From contig JBNGIQ010006258.1 of assembly GCA_049999765.1 (NCBI GenBank), positions 1-34,171 of the forward strand: 34,171 nucleotides of DNA, given 5' to 3'. Origin of the DNA: Phaeoceros laevis. Taxonomy: Eukaryota > Anthocerotophyta > Anthocerotopsida > Notothyladales. The translations under genes were made by a program, and so were the position numbers. Within the stretch, counting starts at the first letter, position 1; the number at the start of each line of letters is the position of its first letter. Positions 10,928 to 20,898 of the stretch are shown one piece after another. Below the pieces are notes generated by a model. That model was given only the letters and a program-made list of their open reading frames with translations, did not search any database and was not told where the DNA came from.

Positions 10928-11580
10928 GGCTTCTACATTTAATGACTGGGCATCCTTTTGCATCACATTCTTTGAGGGGCAGCCCTCTTAGTACGGCGAA
11001 GGATCGAAGCAGACAAGAAATGAGACTTCATGCTTTAAACTGAATGGCCTCGGGCTTTTCTTTTTTGTATAGACTGGATGTCGAAACTTCGAATTCTACA
11101 GTTCCACGAGTATCACATTAAATCGGGGCCTCTCATTTGCTGCGTGTGTGGCATCTCGCCCAATCAAACACTGTGAAGGAACTTCTGCTCCTTCTATTCG
11201 GATTTCCGAGTCCCAAAAACATACCTTCTCCCATGTGGAGTTGGCAAACACCATAGCCATACTACTACTACTACCTTCTCCCTCGGCTACCACTCCATTA
11301 TGTTGCAGTTCGGTCTTCACCCAAAGCACGATAAATATACCTCCTCGGCTGAAACTGGAGGCTTCGTTTCAGCCGGCAATGTTTTTTAATCGTGGTACAC
11401 GACTGAGCGGAAACCTTACTGGCGAACAACACGGCAACTTAGTAGGATGCAAGTCGACTGGGTCTTGCCTACAAAAGTTTACTGCGCGAGCTTAACTAGT
11501 AATACGTTTATTCTAGGTAGTCTACTGGACCATCTGGCGGAGTCCACAAGGAGCCTAAAATCATTTTCACTCTTTAACCA
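10928..11580. other. Intergenic between plastid-protein gene and tRNA-Ala
   Basis: It begins with the 3' UTR of the preceding plus-strand gene. No further gene is supported. T-rich sequence on the minus strand just below 11581, including a TTTT around 11559-11562, could serve as the RNA polymerase III terminator of the tRNA gene. Confidence 0.4.
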
Positions 11581-11602
11581 TGGAGACGCCGGGTTTCGAT
11601 CC

Positions 11603-11648
<46 letters not shown>

Positions 11649-11653
11649 CCCCC
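11581..11653 (-). tRNA. tRNA-Ala (anticodon TGC)
   Basis: Read on the minus strand, the 73-nt sequence folds into a standard cloverleaf with no intron. The acceptor stem starts GGGGGTG and ends CGTCTCC, with discriminator A. The G3-U70 wobble pair that identifies alanine tRNAs is present. The anticodon loop is CTTTGCATG, giving anticodon TGC. The D-arm (TAGCTCAATTGG) and T-arm (GGATCGAAACC) serve as internal A and B boxes. CCA is not encoded, as expected for a nuclear gene. A TTTT about 20 bases past the 3' end fits Pol III termination. Confidence 0.96.
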
Positions 11654-11961
11654 GTCATGCCCAATTAAATGTCTCAAACTTTTTTAACAGTAACAATTAT
11701 GGTACGGTATTGTCCCTATTAACACCCAAATCCATATATTTATACCCACCACGACATGTGTGCGTGTATGTTTGTTGCCAATAAGCACTGGTGACCACCA
11801 CGATTAGCGGGGCTTGGAAGGGCTCCGTAGCTCGGACGAGTAGGTCGATATGGTGGATATGTGTTCAGTCGACCGAGATATTTAGCAATTTGCCACGTGC
11901 ATTGGCTTCGCAGATCTTGGAAGTTGTTTTTCGCTGTGAACATGTGAAACTTGGTTTGGTC
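11654..11961. other. Intergenic upstream of HflX
   Basis: The tRNA lies at one end and the presumed HflX promoter and 5' leader at the other. No other gene was found. Confidence 0.4.
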
Positions 11962-12015
11962 ATGAAGGCCATTGTTGAGTTGGTTGAAAGGTTCCCCACT
12001 GAGCTGTGCTCCTGA
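11962..12015 (+). other. Upstream ORF in the HflX leader
   Basis: A 17-codon ATG-to-TGA ORF ends 19 nt before the HflX start codon; a minimal ATG-TGA also occurs at 11942. If the transcript starts upstream of these, they could dampen translation of HflX. The transcription start is unknown, so this remains tentative. Confidence 0.35.
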
Positions 12016-12034
12016 CTATCCAGTCATTGTGAAG

Positions 12035-15000
12035 ATGGTGTTTCCTGTGTCCTCAGTCCTGGTGTCGTCGGCGCACCAATATGCTGGGGATTACTTATGC
12101 GGTACTCATCAACCTCCGCTTCCTAAGTGTTGTTCGGAGACAATTTCTGGGGTGAGATCTGTGATACTAGCAGGGGGAAGAAAAGAGCTGAAGGCATTCA
12201 AATGGAGAAACATGCTGGTGGAAGATGAAGATCTGTGTCACGGAACGGGCAGGTTTTCCAGGTTTTCTACGTACAGGTCAGCTGGAAGGACGGATATTTG
12301 CTCCTGCCGTGCGAAATTACGGGCAGACAGAGATGGTGGAGGCGGAGGGCCTTCGAGCGAACACTCTCGACGGCCCAGGAAAGGGCCAGAGAGGGTCGCA
12401 GCCGCTGGAGGGCTTTTGAAAGAGGAAAGGACAAGCACGGGACCGGAGCTAGATGAGTCTGCCAGTGATCTCTTCTCCATCCGCAGGTGGGAGGCAACTG
12501 GTCCTGACGATGGGTCACTAGTTGATGAAACTTTCGGCAGCAATGCGAAGTTCAGGGTGTCACCAGGTGAAGGAGAAGTGCAAGAAGGGTTTGAACAGGA
12601 GGAAGATGGTGGACGAGGAGACTGGGAGTGGTCAGATTCTGACGTGGAAGTGTCAGATCAACCTTCCACATCTGGAAAGGGTTTGGAGTCCGACGAGAAA
12701 CAGGTGGATAAAAGGTTCCGTTTGAGAAATGGCCGTCAGGTGAGTACAGGTGGACCCAATTGCTCAGCGGTTTGTTATACAATTGCATAATGTCGACTTT
12801 GGACAAGCGGATCCTCGAAGTTGTGAGTTTGCTAATGTGTCAGTATCCGTTCTCTGGCAGATTTTTGAGGAGAGGGCCTATTTGGTAGGAATTGAGCGCA
12901 AGGATTCAAACAATTCCGTGTTTTCTATTTCAGAGTCTCTTGCTGAGCTGGCACAATTGGCTGACACTGCTGGCCTTCTCGTTGTTGGCTCCACATACCA
13001 AAGGTAGGTATGATATCATTCTTCATCCCTCCCGTGCTGCTTGTACCGTGGTCTGAACACTTATGTTTCGATGCTTTTTTCAGGTTGGAGCATCCGAGCC
13101 CAAAGACTTACATAGGATCTGGAAAGGTGGGAGATGTTAAGGCAGCAATTCGTGCCTTTGATGTAGAGAGTGTCATCTTTGATGATGAATTGTCCCCGGG
13201 GTTAGTCCCTTACTCCCTCTCTACAGCAGGCTGCTTGACCGTGTTTTTCATCTAGCTTTACTATGAAATGATCGATTCATCTGTAGTGTTACTTCTCAGC
13301 CTGACATGCTGAAACCATCTAGGTGCTACTTGGATTGTTGTGTTTCAACATTCTGTCCTTCATGGCTGCAGGCAGCTGCGAAATCTGGAGAAAGAATTTG
13401 GGAATGATGTCCGAGTTTGTGATAGGACAGCCTTGATTCTTGATATTTTCAATCAGCGGGCAGCTACCCGTGAGGCCTCATTGCAGGTACTTTTCGCTTT
13501 AGTACTTGATGCCTTTCTGTACTAGGTAGCGCCTATGGAAGTGACAAAGTCACTTCCACGACTTTGTCAATAGAGAATCTTCATCTTATCTACCCACCTC
13601 CACTCCAGGTAGAATTGGCACAACTCGAGTACCAGCTTCCCAGGTTAACACGAATGTGGAGCCATCTTGAGCGGCAGGCAGGAGGTCTTGTGAAGGGTAT
13701 GGGTGAGAAGCAGATTGAGGTTGACAAACGGCTTCTCCGTACAAGGGTGCGCCCTCTCAACAAACAAAGTTAGACCTATCAGGACGTGCGCTCACCTATA
13801 CAGATACAGGTGTTAATATGTGCAGCCAATATGGGTGGTTGCAGATAGCAAATCTTAAGAAAGGCCTGGAATCTGTTCGGGACCATCGGCAGCAGTATCG
13901 GGATCGACGAGCCTCAGTACCTATCCCAGTCCTTTCACTGGTATGTGTCTCCAATTTAATGCTGATAGAGTTTCAGTTTCCATGGGGACAGGAGTGTTTA
14001 TTGACTATGTCTGCAGTGCAGGTCGGTTACACAAATGCTGGGAAGAGCACGTTACTGAACCGCCTAAGCAACGCAGGAGTACTTGCAGAGGATCAGCTCT
14101 TTGCAACACTTGACCCAACAACAAGACGTGTCGAGGTATCAGCCGACTTAGTCAAGTACTGGTCATAGAGATGCTCTGTGCACATGGTTCTATGCTCCTC
14201 TTATAACCGGGTATGTGATAGATTGTATCACAAGACAAGGAGGCTGATGTGTAGCCCTTGTCTCGTGCATCTTCTTACAGCTACCCAATGGCAAGGAAGT
14301 TTTGTTCACAGACACTGTCGGTTTCATTCAAAAACTGCCAACACAACTTGTAAGCCATTTCTGGGGCACGATTGATTGCTTGATTTCCAGATGCTTGCAT
14401 GCTGCATCAGATATTTTGCTCTGCAATATCTGATTTGTTTCATGTCGGAACAGGTTGCGGCATTCCGAGCTACGTTAGAGGAAATCAGTGATTCTTCTTT
14501 AGTGCTGCATATCATTGATATCAGGTTAGTTTGTCGTTGTTCTGTTTCAATATCTCTTCAACATGCTGTTTTGGATTTGCTCTTTGTGAGACCTTTTTTT
14601 GGCTGAGTGTATTGCTTGTGTTTCTGGAGTTGCGGGTTGTGATACGATTGGCAGCAGAGACTGACTTCATTCTGTCTGAATAACCAGTCATCCTATGGCA
14701 CATCAGCAAATTGAAGCTGTAACTCATGTGCTAAGTGAACTTGATGTGAGCCACATTCCATTTATCTCTGTGTGGAACAAGGTAAGGAACACAGGGACTT
14801 GTGAGTTGTATTGGGTTATGTACTATCATATGTGATTGTATGCATCCTCCTGCTAACGTCACGTATTTGGTACAGATTGACCGGGCAAAGGACCCTGACT
14901 CGCTACGGGCAGAAGCAGTCCGGAGAGGAAACGTAGTTTGCGTATCAGCCCTCTCAGGTGAGGGCATGGACGACTTCTTCAAGATGCTCGAGAACAAGAT

Positions 15001-15371
15001 TAAGGTGACCGGCTTGAGCCATACGATCATGAAAAAGAGTGTTACGATCAGCATCAGTATGTGCATTGTTAATCATTCGGAACTTTTTGCTGGTGGCTTT
15101 TGTGATTACAGGATTTGTTGGTGCGCGTTCAGGCTCTCGTGCCCTATGAGCAGGGAGAACTTGTGAACAGCATTCATCGATTAGGCATAGTGGAGCACGA
15201 GGTATCCCTCCAGTCCATGGTTGTTTACCCCTTCCAGCGTACAATGCAGTGACTCTGACATTTTCTTTGATGCAGGATCACATCGAAGAGGGAACGTTGG
15301 TCACAGCGCATGTTCCCCTTGCACTGTCTCGACAGCTGCTGCCTCTGCGGCAACAAATTGCCTTGTTGTAG
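12035..15371 (+). CDS. HFLX: HflX-type GTPase, organellar
   Basis: HflX proteins bind the large ribosomal subunit and split or rescue stalled ribosomes; plant copies act in plastids or mitochondria. Thirteen GT-AG exons: 12035-12739, 12861-13003, 13084-13200, 13372-13486, 13609-13746, 13845-13940, 14022-14135, 14281-14349, 14454-14524, 14688-14781, 14876-15004, 15112-15201 and 15276-15371 (1977 nt, 658 residues). G motifs are complete: G1 GYTNAGKST (440-448), G2 TTR (about 471-473), G3 DTVGF (487-491), G4 NKID (553-556) and G5 SALSG (578-582). The HflX domain before the GTPase has the family's GSGKVGD and [12 protein letters not shown] blocks. The roughly 235 residues of exon 1 are far longer than in bacteria. 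They contain a probable transit peptide followed by an acidic Ser/Gly-rich stretch. The ATG at 12035 is the first in this frame. Confidence 0.96.
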
Positions 15372-15831
15372 TAGTCAGACTCAGGTGGGGCATTCTCTGC
15401 TAGTGTACAGGACGAGCTAAAGGGGTTACCAATTGTTACTTGAACAATGTTTGATTAGTCTAACCGGGTTGAGAGCCCGCCCTTCCAAATTTTCGACTGC
15501 CAACGCGGAAGCCGTACGTACCTACAAGCGCCACATGTGACACTCAGCTCTAATACATGTAACTTGCTTGACTAATAAAGAATGAGCCATAGCAAAAGAC
15601 AAGAAAGAGATCTTCGTCCATGTCCCGCTTGAGCGGAAGTTACTCATAATTAATAGCCTTTGGGCGATACCCAAACACAAAGGTGAGTCCACCGGCCGCC
15701 TACCCCGCCGTCCACAAGCGTAGCTGACAGAGCTCGCCACCTCATGATAAGCTCTACCTCTCACCACCATTCCCACCAGTGCTGCTGAGCCCCAATTGCC
15801 GTCGCGGCCAGGCTCGCAGCTGCGGCTGCTC
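15372..15831. other. Intergenic between HflX and secreted-protein gene
   Basis: It holds the HflX 3' UTR (an AATAAAG motif lies near 15573) and the upstream region of the next plus-strand gene. The minus-strand ORF at 15522-15965 overlaps the secreted protein and shows no motif, so it is not called. Confidence 0.4.
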
Positions 15832-16272
15832 ATGGGCGTGGCAGGTGTGAACCTCCTCCGGATCCTCCTCACAGTGTGCTGCTTGCAATTGTTGGTGCCG
15901 GGAGGCAGGGCGGATTGGGAAACTGTCCACTGCGAGACCGCCGCGGACAGCATCCCAGTGGCCACAGCTCAGTCAGCAATCGACAATTTCTCAAACCAAC
16001 ATTGGACGATTACCAAGTGCTGCATAAACCCGTGGGATAAGCCCACGGGTTGTGAATCGTTCCAGTCGGTACAGGAGGGTACCGCAAACTACAACTTGGG
16101 TGCTTGTGGCGCGGCCCTGCATTGCGACAACTGCTACTGGGTAGCGAGCATGTGGACAGAAGTCGTCAACCAGTGCGCGATCAACTACGACGGGGTGGAT
16201 CGAGTGGCAGGCTTTGTGTCCTACGACTGGTCCCCTGGGATATGGATGCACTACAGGATCTGGAAGCCTTGA
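15832..16272 (+). CDS. Small secreted cysteine-rich protein
   Basis: An intronless ORF of 146 residues starts at the first ATG of the frame (15832). Residues 1 to about 27 form a classical signal peptide: a hydrophobic Leu/Val core ending in GGRA before DWETVHC. The mature part has eight cysteines (HC, KCC, GC, AC, HC, NC, QC), enough for four disulfides, and many aromatic residues (Trp, Tyr), ending HYRIWKP. It has no further membrane segment, so it should be exported to the apoplast. The spacing, with a CC pair and a C-x-x-C pair (HCDNC), reminds me of small secreted proteins of fungi and of moss defence-type proteins, but I cannot name a family. The gene stands alone with its own upstream region. 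Confidence 0.75.
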   Translation: MGVAGVNLLRILLTVCCLQLLVPGGRADWETVHCETAADSIPVATAQSAIDNFSNQHWTITKCCINPWDKPTGCESFQSVQEGTANYNLGACGAALHCDNCYWVASMWTEVVNQCAINYDGVDRVAGFVSYDWSPGIWMHYRIWKP

Positions 16273-17164
16273 AAGCTCTTGCAGCTAAGGTGGCTGGCCA
16301 CGGGTGCATGCATCCTGTAAATTCTATCTGCATATAGCTAGCTAGCCTGTCTGTCGCTCATGAAATCTTTTCAAGTTTTTTTTGAAAGCATCCGTGAAAG
16401 AAAGCTGGGCTCCAGTCGGCAGACATATGTCACATGCAGTTTCTTGTTGCACAAGAACACTCTTGTCGTACCTAGAGAATGACAACAGAAAATAAGAATG
16501 TAGACTATCAATGACATTATGAAATATAACTACTTGCAAGGATTGAATCAGCTGCAACCGGGTCAGCTGCAAATATGCCATTCGATGAATTCACTTGCAG
16601 TTCACACTGCATAATTATTTTGAATGTAGACTAATAGGAGAATGGGGTACTGACTGCCCAGAAGCATTTGGCCAAGGGCATGCCAGAAGTTGCCGTTTAG
16701 CATCAAAGCACATGCATGCATATGGCATAACAATAAGAATCTGTACTTGTTGGCACACAGCCACGAAAAGCTGAAGCACACCTCGCCAAGAAAAAGATGT
16801 GAAGCATATCTCGCCGGGAAAGAACAGGCCCGGCCATCTTGCCACGAACAGAGGAAGGCAGGATTATGAATGTGAACGGCCGCCGAAATGGAGGACAGAA
16901 GTATAATAGTGGTGGTGAAAACCGAACTGGTTATAACAACTGCCCTCCGGAGCACTACGGAGATCTGAAGGCCACATTTTCTGTTCACCGGGTTCACACG
17001 CTGTACTGTCATTTTGCAGCGACTTGCCAAATCGAAGATACGCGTTGGCGTAACGATGTAGGCCGTTGAAGAAGAGTCTTCACTACGTGCTTCATTGTCC
17101 AAGAGGGGTGATATAGAGGATCACTTGTCTTTTCAGCCACCCTGCGAGCTCGAGACGTTTGGCG
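16273..17164. other. Intergenic, no supported gene
   Basis: Several overlapping ORFs occur on both strands, the longest at 16602-17102 on the minus strand. They lack motifs, family resemblance or splice partners. The end near 17164 is the upstream flank of the IAR1 copy. Confidence 0.4.
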
Positions 17165-18541
17165 ATGGTCAACCTGTGCCGGGCCGTGTTGTTACTGGCG
17201 TTACTGCCGGCACCTACCTTGTCTCTTTCGCACGGTGCTCACCATTGCACCCACAAGCATCATCAGAGTGATTGTGGTTCATCTGAGCTTTCTCCTCATG
17301 GCAGTGACCAGCAAGAATTTCGGCAGGCCCCCACTCACCACCATCATCATCATGAATCCCGTCACCACATCCCCGGGCACCACGATCAGTCCCCAGCCCA
17401 TTACGACAACGAAGGTGTGCTCCCAGAGGAACTAGCTGAAGAGGAGGACCTAGCACAACATGGTTTTCGGTCTCAGGGGAGATGTTCAACGAGCAGAGCA
17501 AACTGTCTGTGGTGTGGTGGAGCGCACTGGGGTGCTCGTTGTTGGTCAGCACAGCATCCCTAACCTGCCTCCTGCTTTTGCCATTTATCCTCTCAAACGG
17601 GAGACCCTCGGCTGCAGTGGTGGATGGTCTTGCTGGGTTCGGGGCCGGTTGTACGCAGGAGATGCATTCCTTCACCAGCTGCCCCATGCATTTGGTGGCA
17701 TAGGCCACGCGCAGCATGAACAGAGTCACAGTAACAGCCATCATCACCGCGGACATGAAGCGAGTGGAGCTCATGGACATGCCCACTCCATTCTGGACCT
17801 GTCTCTGGGGTATCTCTGTACTGGCCGGAATCCTGCTCTTCTTCATGTGGAGAAGCTTGTCAGATATGTGGAGGACAACTCGGATGGGACAGAGATCTTA
17901 TCGAGTCACAGTCATCACCATCACAAAGGTTCGAGCTCTGCTCATGCCGACAGCAAGGCTGAGGATAGCAAAGGAAAAGAAGGTGCAGAGGGGACCAACA
18001 CTGAAGGCAAGGAGGACAGAGACGAATCTGCTGGTGACAATGGTGAAAAGGCAGCTGTGGAGGAGCCTGTGACAGCACGCCCCACACCTTCTGGTCCTGT
18101 GTTGGCCCACCTCAATCTTTTCTCGGATGGTGTGCATAACTTCATGGACGGAATGGCTTTAGGCTCAGCGTTTTTGTTACGTGGCTCGTATGATGGCTGG
18201 TCACGCACTCTATTCCTCCTCGGCACAAGCTACCCAAGGAAGTTGGGGATTTTCGTATAATGGTGAGGTCAGGTTTTAGTGTGACCAAGGCATTGATCTT
18301 CAACTTTCTCCCTGCGCTCCTGGCTGTGGCGGGCACTGCCATGGCCCTTCTGCTTGGTGGGACCCCTGGGCATTCGTCACTGATAGAAGGCTTTACAGCT
18401 GGGTGTTTCATTTACATTTCAGTGGCAGGGGTGCTTCCAGGTATGCACGAACGAGGGTGTTCCCTCAGAACTGCTTGGATGCAATTGGCCTCCTTGAGCG
18501 CAGGAGTTGGCGTGGCAATGGCAATATCACTGGCTGAGTAA
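17165..18541 (+). pseudogene. IAR1: IAR1-like ZIP zinc transporter, intronless and frameshifted
   Basis: IAR1 is a ZIP-related metal transporter of the secretory pathway, known from auxin-conjugate sensitivity mutants. The ATG at 17165 opens a signal peptide and a His-rich luminal segment. The family blocks that follow are ELAEEEDLAQHGF, ALGCSLLVSTASL, GDAFLHQLPHAFGG, VEKLVRYVEDN, LNLFSDGVHNFMDGMALGSAFL and SLIEGFTAGCFIYISVAGVL, ending at TAA 18539-18541. They lie in different frames. Four single-base losses are needed (about 17476-17480, 17655-17664, 17852-17856 and 18225-18228), plus one gain (about 17808-17812). No nonsense codon interrupts the joined segments. Arabidopsis IAR1 has many introns by my recollection, so an uninterrupted copy suggests retroposition. 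No poly(A) tail or target-site duplication was seen. Alternatively the indels are consensus errors and the gene works. Confidence 0.85.
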
Positions 18542-19080
18542 CCAAACTAAGCAATTTCATGTGGTGGCTAGAGATGGAAGCCCCAAGCTCTACATTACTC
18601 TGATTCACGCCTCCCGCTAAGCAAACTAGATGCTTCCGGAACTTACACTGTTGAGACTGCTGTAGACCTAGATGATATGCTATGCTCAGCGAGTACAGCC
18701 TGAAGAGGTATGTGTTCGATGCATGACATCTGGGCGAAGCCGTTCAAAACTCGATCCTGTATGCTGTTCCCTGGCACTGTGCAGGCTGTCTAAATCCAGT
18801 CTAAACAGCTGAGTATGAGGACGTTCGCATATGAGATTTGGTTTTTGACCACGGGGCCAGATTGTGGGGCCCAAAAGATCGGTTTCACCAAATTTGTTCG
18901 CACTCTGCCATACCAAATTTTTAAAAAATGACCTGCACGGTTAGTTCCTCCACAAGTTCTATGTGCACGCGCGCTCCGTCACGTTCATGGAGAAATCACG
19001 GCGCTCAGAAGTGTGATGCGCAATTAGATCAAGCGCTGATTGCTTGATCTCTAGTTCGCTTGCTGAATGATTTGCATGCA
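18542..19080. other. Intergenic downstream of the IAR1 copy
   Basis: No gene is supported. No poly(A) stretch directly follows the IAR1 stop; only a short A-run occurs near 18920. Confidence 0.4.
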
Positions 19081-19305
19081 ATGGAGCCTGAACTCTTGGC
19101 GCTTCTGGTGCTTTTTGTTGAATTCTACAAGCTACTACAGGGCCGGCCTCGTCAACCTCTGATGTATGAGAGTTCATCATCCTCCTCTTCTAATAGTGAC
19201 TCTTCCTCTGATGATGATGAGGAAGAACAAGAAGCTCCAATTAAGACCTCGCGGGCGCTTCCCGCTCGCCCCATCGCTTGTGCTAGCCTCAACGCCTCCG
19301 GATGA
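19081..19305 (+). other. Short acidic/Ser-rich ORF, perhaps a transposase N-terminus remnant
   Basis: This 74-codon ORF begins MEPELLALLVLFVEFYKLLQ, a predicted helix. It continues with a Ser run and a Ser/Asp/Glu tail (SDSSSDDDEEEQEAP). A short helix before a Ser/acidic linker is a layout seen at the N-terminus of some plant transposon nucleases. A transposon-end-like sequence lies just downstream (19432-19610). No catalytic region follows, so if the reading is right it is a truncated remnant. It could equally be a chance ORF. Confidence 0.25.
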
Positions 19306-19431
19306 GCTCATGGGTGTAGCTATGGCGGCCGTGTGCTCAGTGTGGCTATGGCTCCAGGTGCTTGCGATGGCGGCCGGGATCAGGTATCTAGGCAAGTAAT
19401 TAAGTCCGTCGGGTAGGTGACCGGTGACGTT

Positions 19432-19610
19432 TGGCCTTGTTTAGCGGCACACTTTTGGCCAGAACAAATAGGGCAAAAGTTTAGGACAGTTTGAGTGAGG
19501 TCAAAACTATAGCAACATAAGTGCGAACGATATTTGAGTTTGGCGTTTGGTTTTCGGGCTAAAGGCTCAAAATTTAGTCCACAAACCGGTAGATGCGAAC
19601 ACGCTCTATG
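19432..19610. mobile_element. Possible non-autonomous DNA-transposon (MITE-like) sequence
   Basis: The left end reads GGCCTTGTTTAGCGGCAC and the reverse complement of the right end reads GAGCGTGTTCGCATC. They share a NNCNTGTTNG-type core but not a perfect inverted repeat. The interior (19573-19590) has TTTAGTCC and AAACCGGT, also present at 334-353. This resembles termini of Harbinger-type elements in general form. No clear target-site duplication was found, so the call is tentative. Confidence 0.3.
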
Positions 19611-20898
19611 TGTGTGTTTATTACTTAACATCGGGCGAGGTATGACAAAACTACCCGATAGCTTTCATACACCTAAACGACAAAAACTAGGAACATTCTC
19701 CTACGGCTCCTAAGAATTTACTGATGCTTCGATTGCTGGCCTGCCTTGGAGGTTTGGAGGCATTCATACAGGGAAGGACTGCAGATCGGGCTTGCTGGTG
19801 CTTGAGTATTTTGCACGATAGGTGCAATCTGATCACATGAAACACGTCATTACTTGATATAGACCACACAGCAAAACAGCAGACGTACACCTGAACCACT
19901 TAGATGGTATCCCTGAGAAAAGTCACTTGCTCTTTGGCCCTCTCAAACACTCTGCTAATTACCTACTTTCAGTTTGAACAGCTGCAACCGGAAAAAATGC
20001 TCGATAGCTCCCATATGCATAAAGAACGTTAACGAAAACAGTTGCGAAATTGTTCCTGCAGCTCATCTGAAACTGCTATTGCTGTCCTGCCTTGAGAACA
20101 ATGGGATCCAGCCCGACTAGAAGTGCGTCATGCAGCCACTCGTCCCTCCTCAATGTCCCCCCCACTGTCTGCCAGATTCTAGAGTTGAGGCCATTTTATA
20201 CTCAACGCCCTCAAGACCGATCCTCATTATGGCAGGGGATGGATGGCCATGGCTGGATTGCTGCAGTCATGGAATTCCCTTCATTCATCCCCTGATCTTT
20301 GGACTTCCTGCTGCGCCTTACAACAGAAGTTCTCTCACTATTCCAGAGTTATTTGACTCTGTCTACTTTACTTGATGGTTGGCAAAGAGAGAACCTTGTA
20401 AACTGCCTTTGCTGATCATCCGTAGTCAGGTGCTTACAGCTGCCCCACTCTATGGCAGCAGCACACTGTCGCTCTTCCCAGCAGTAGTCTCTTGCACTTT
20501 TCTTACATCCCTTCAGGGCCTCCTGTCAGCTGTGTCACATGTCGTATTTGCGATTTAGATCCCGTACTGGAAGTTCTGTCGTACTTGCGCTTTAGTTCCC
20601 GTACTTGGAAGATCAGCTTGTGGTAGCGATCCTGGAAGGGGCATCGCAATGGACACCAACAGGATACGTTCAATTCGCTCATTTCCCAAATATTTTCGTA
20701 CTATACATCCACACGGTGCAGGGTACCGTTACAGCTACATATCCTGGTTTTCCCCTACATCGCGAACGCCCGAAATATATTCTCATGCACCTTGGCAGGC
20801 ACTGAAGAACCTGCATGAACGCTACACCGAACACTAAAGGCTAAAGCCACGTCTAATAAAATACAACATTGTCAAGAGTACAAACTTCCACCGCCAGG
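19611..20898. other. Intergenic, downstream flank of the BCM-like gene
   Basis: Several ORFs under 85 codons on both strands show no motif. The portion near 20898 should be the 3' UTR of the minus-strand gene. Confidence 0.4.

Noticed and set aside
16602-17102. 166-codon minus-strand ORF upstream of IAR1
   Set aside because: No domain, no family resemblance, no compatible splice partners, and composition like the surrounding non-coding DNA.
17214-17846. 210-codon minus-strand ORF opposite IAR1
   Set aside because: It is antisense to clear IAR1 coding sequence, and its His/Asp-rich reading is a shadow of the His-rich repeats.
17165-18541. Programmed ribosomal frameshifting in IAR1
   Set aside because: Five shifts of mixed sign in one gene have no precedent, and no slippery site plus stimulator pattern was seen. 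Indels or consensus errors are simpler.
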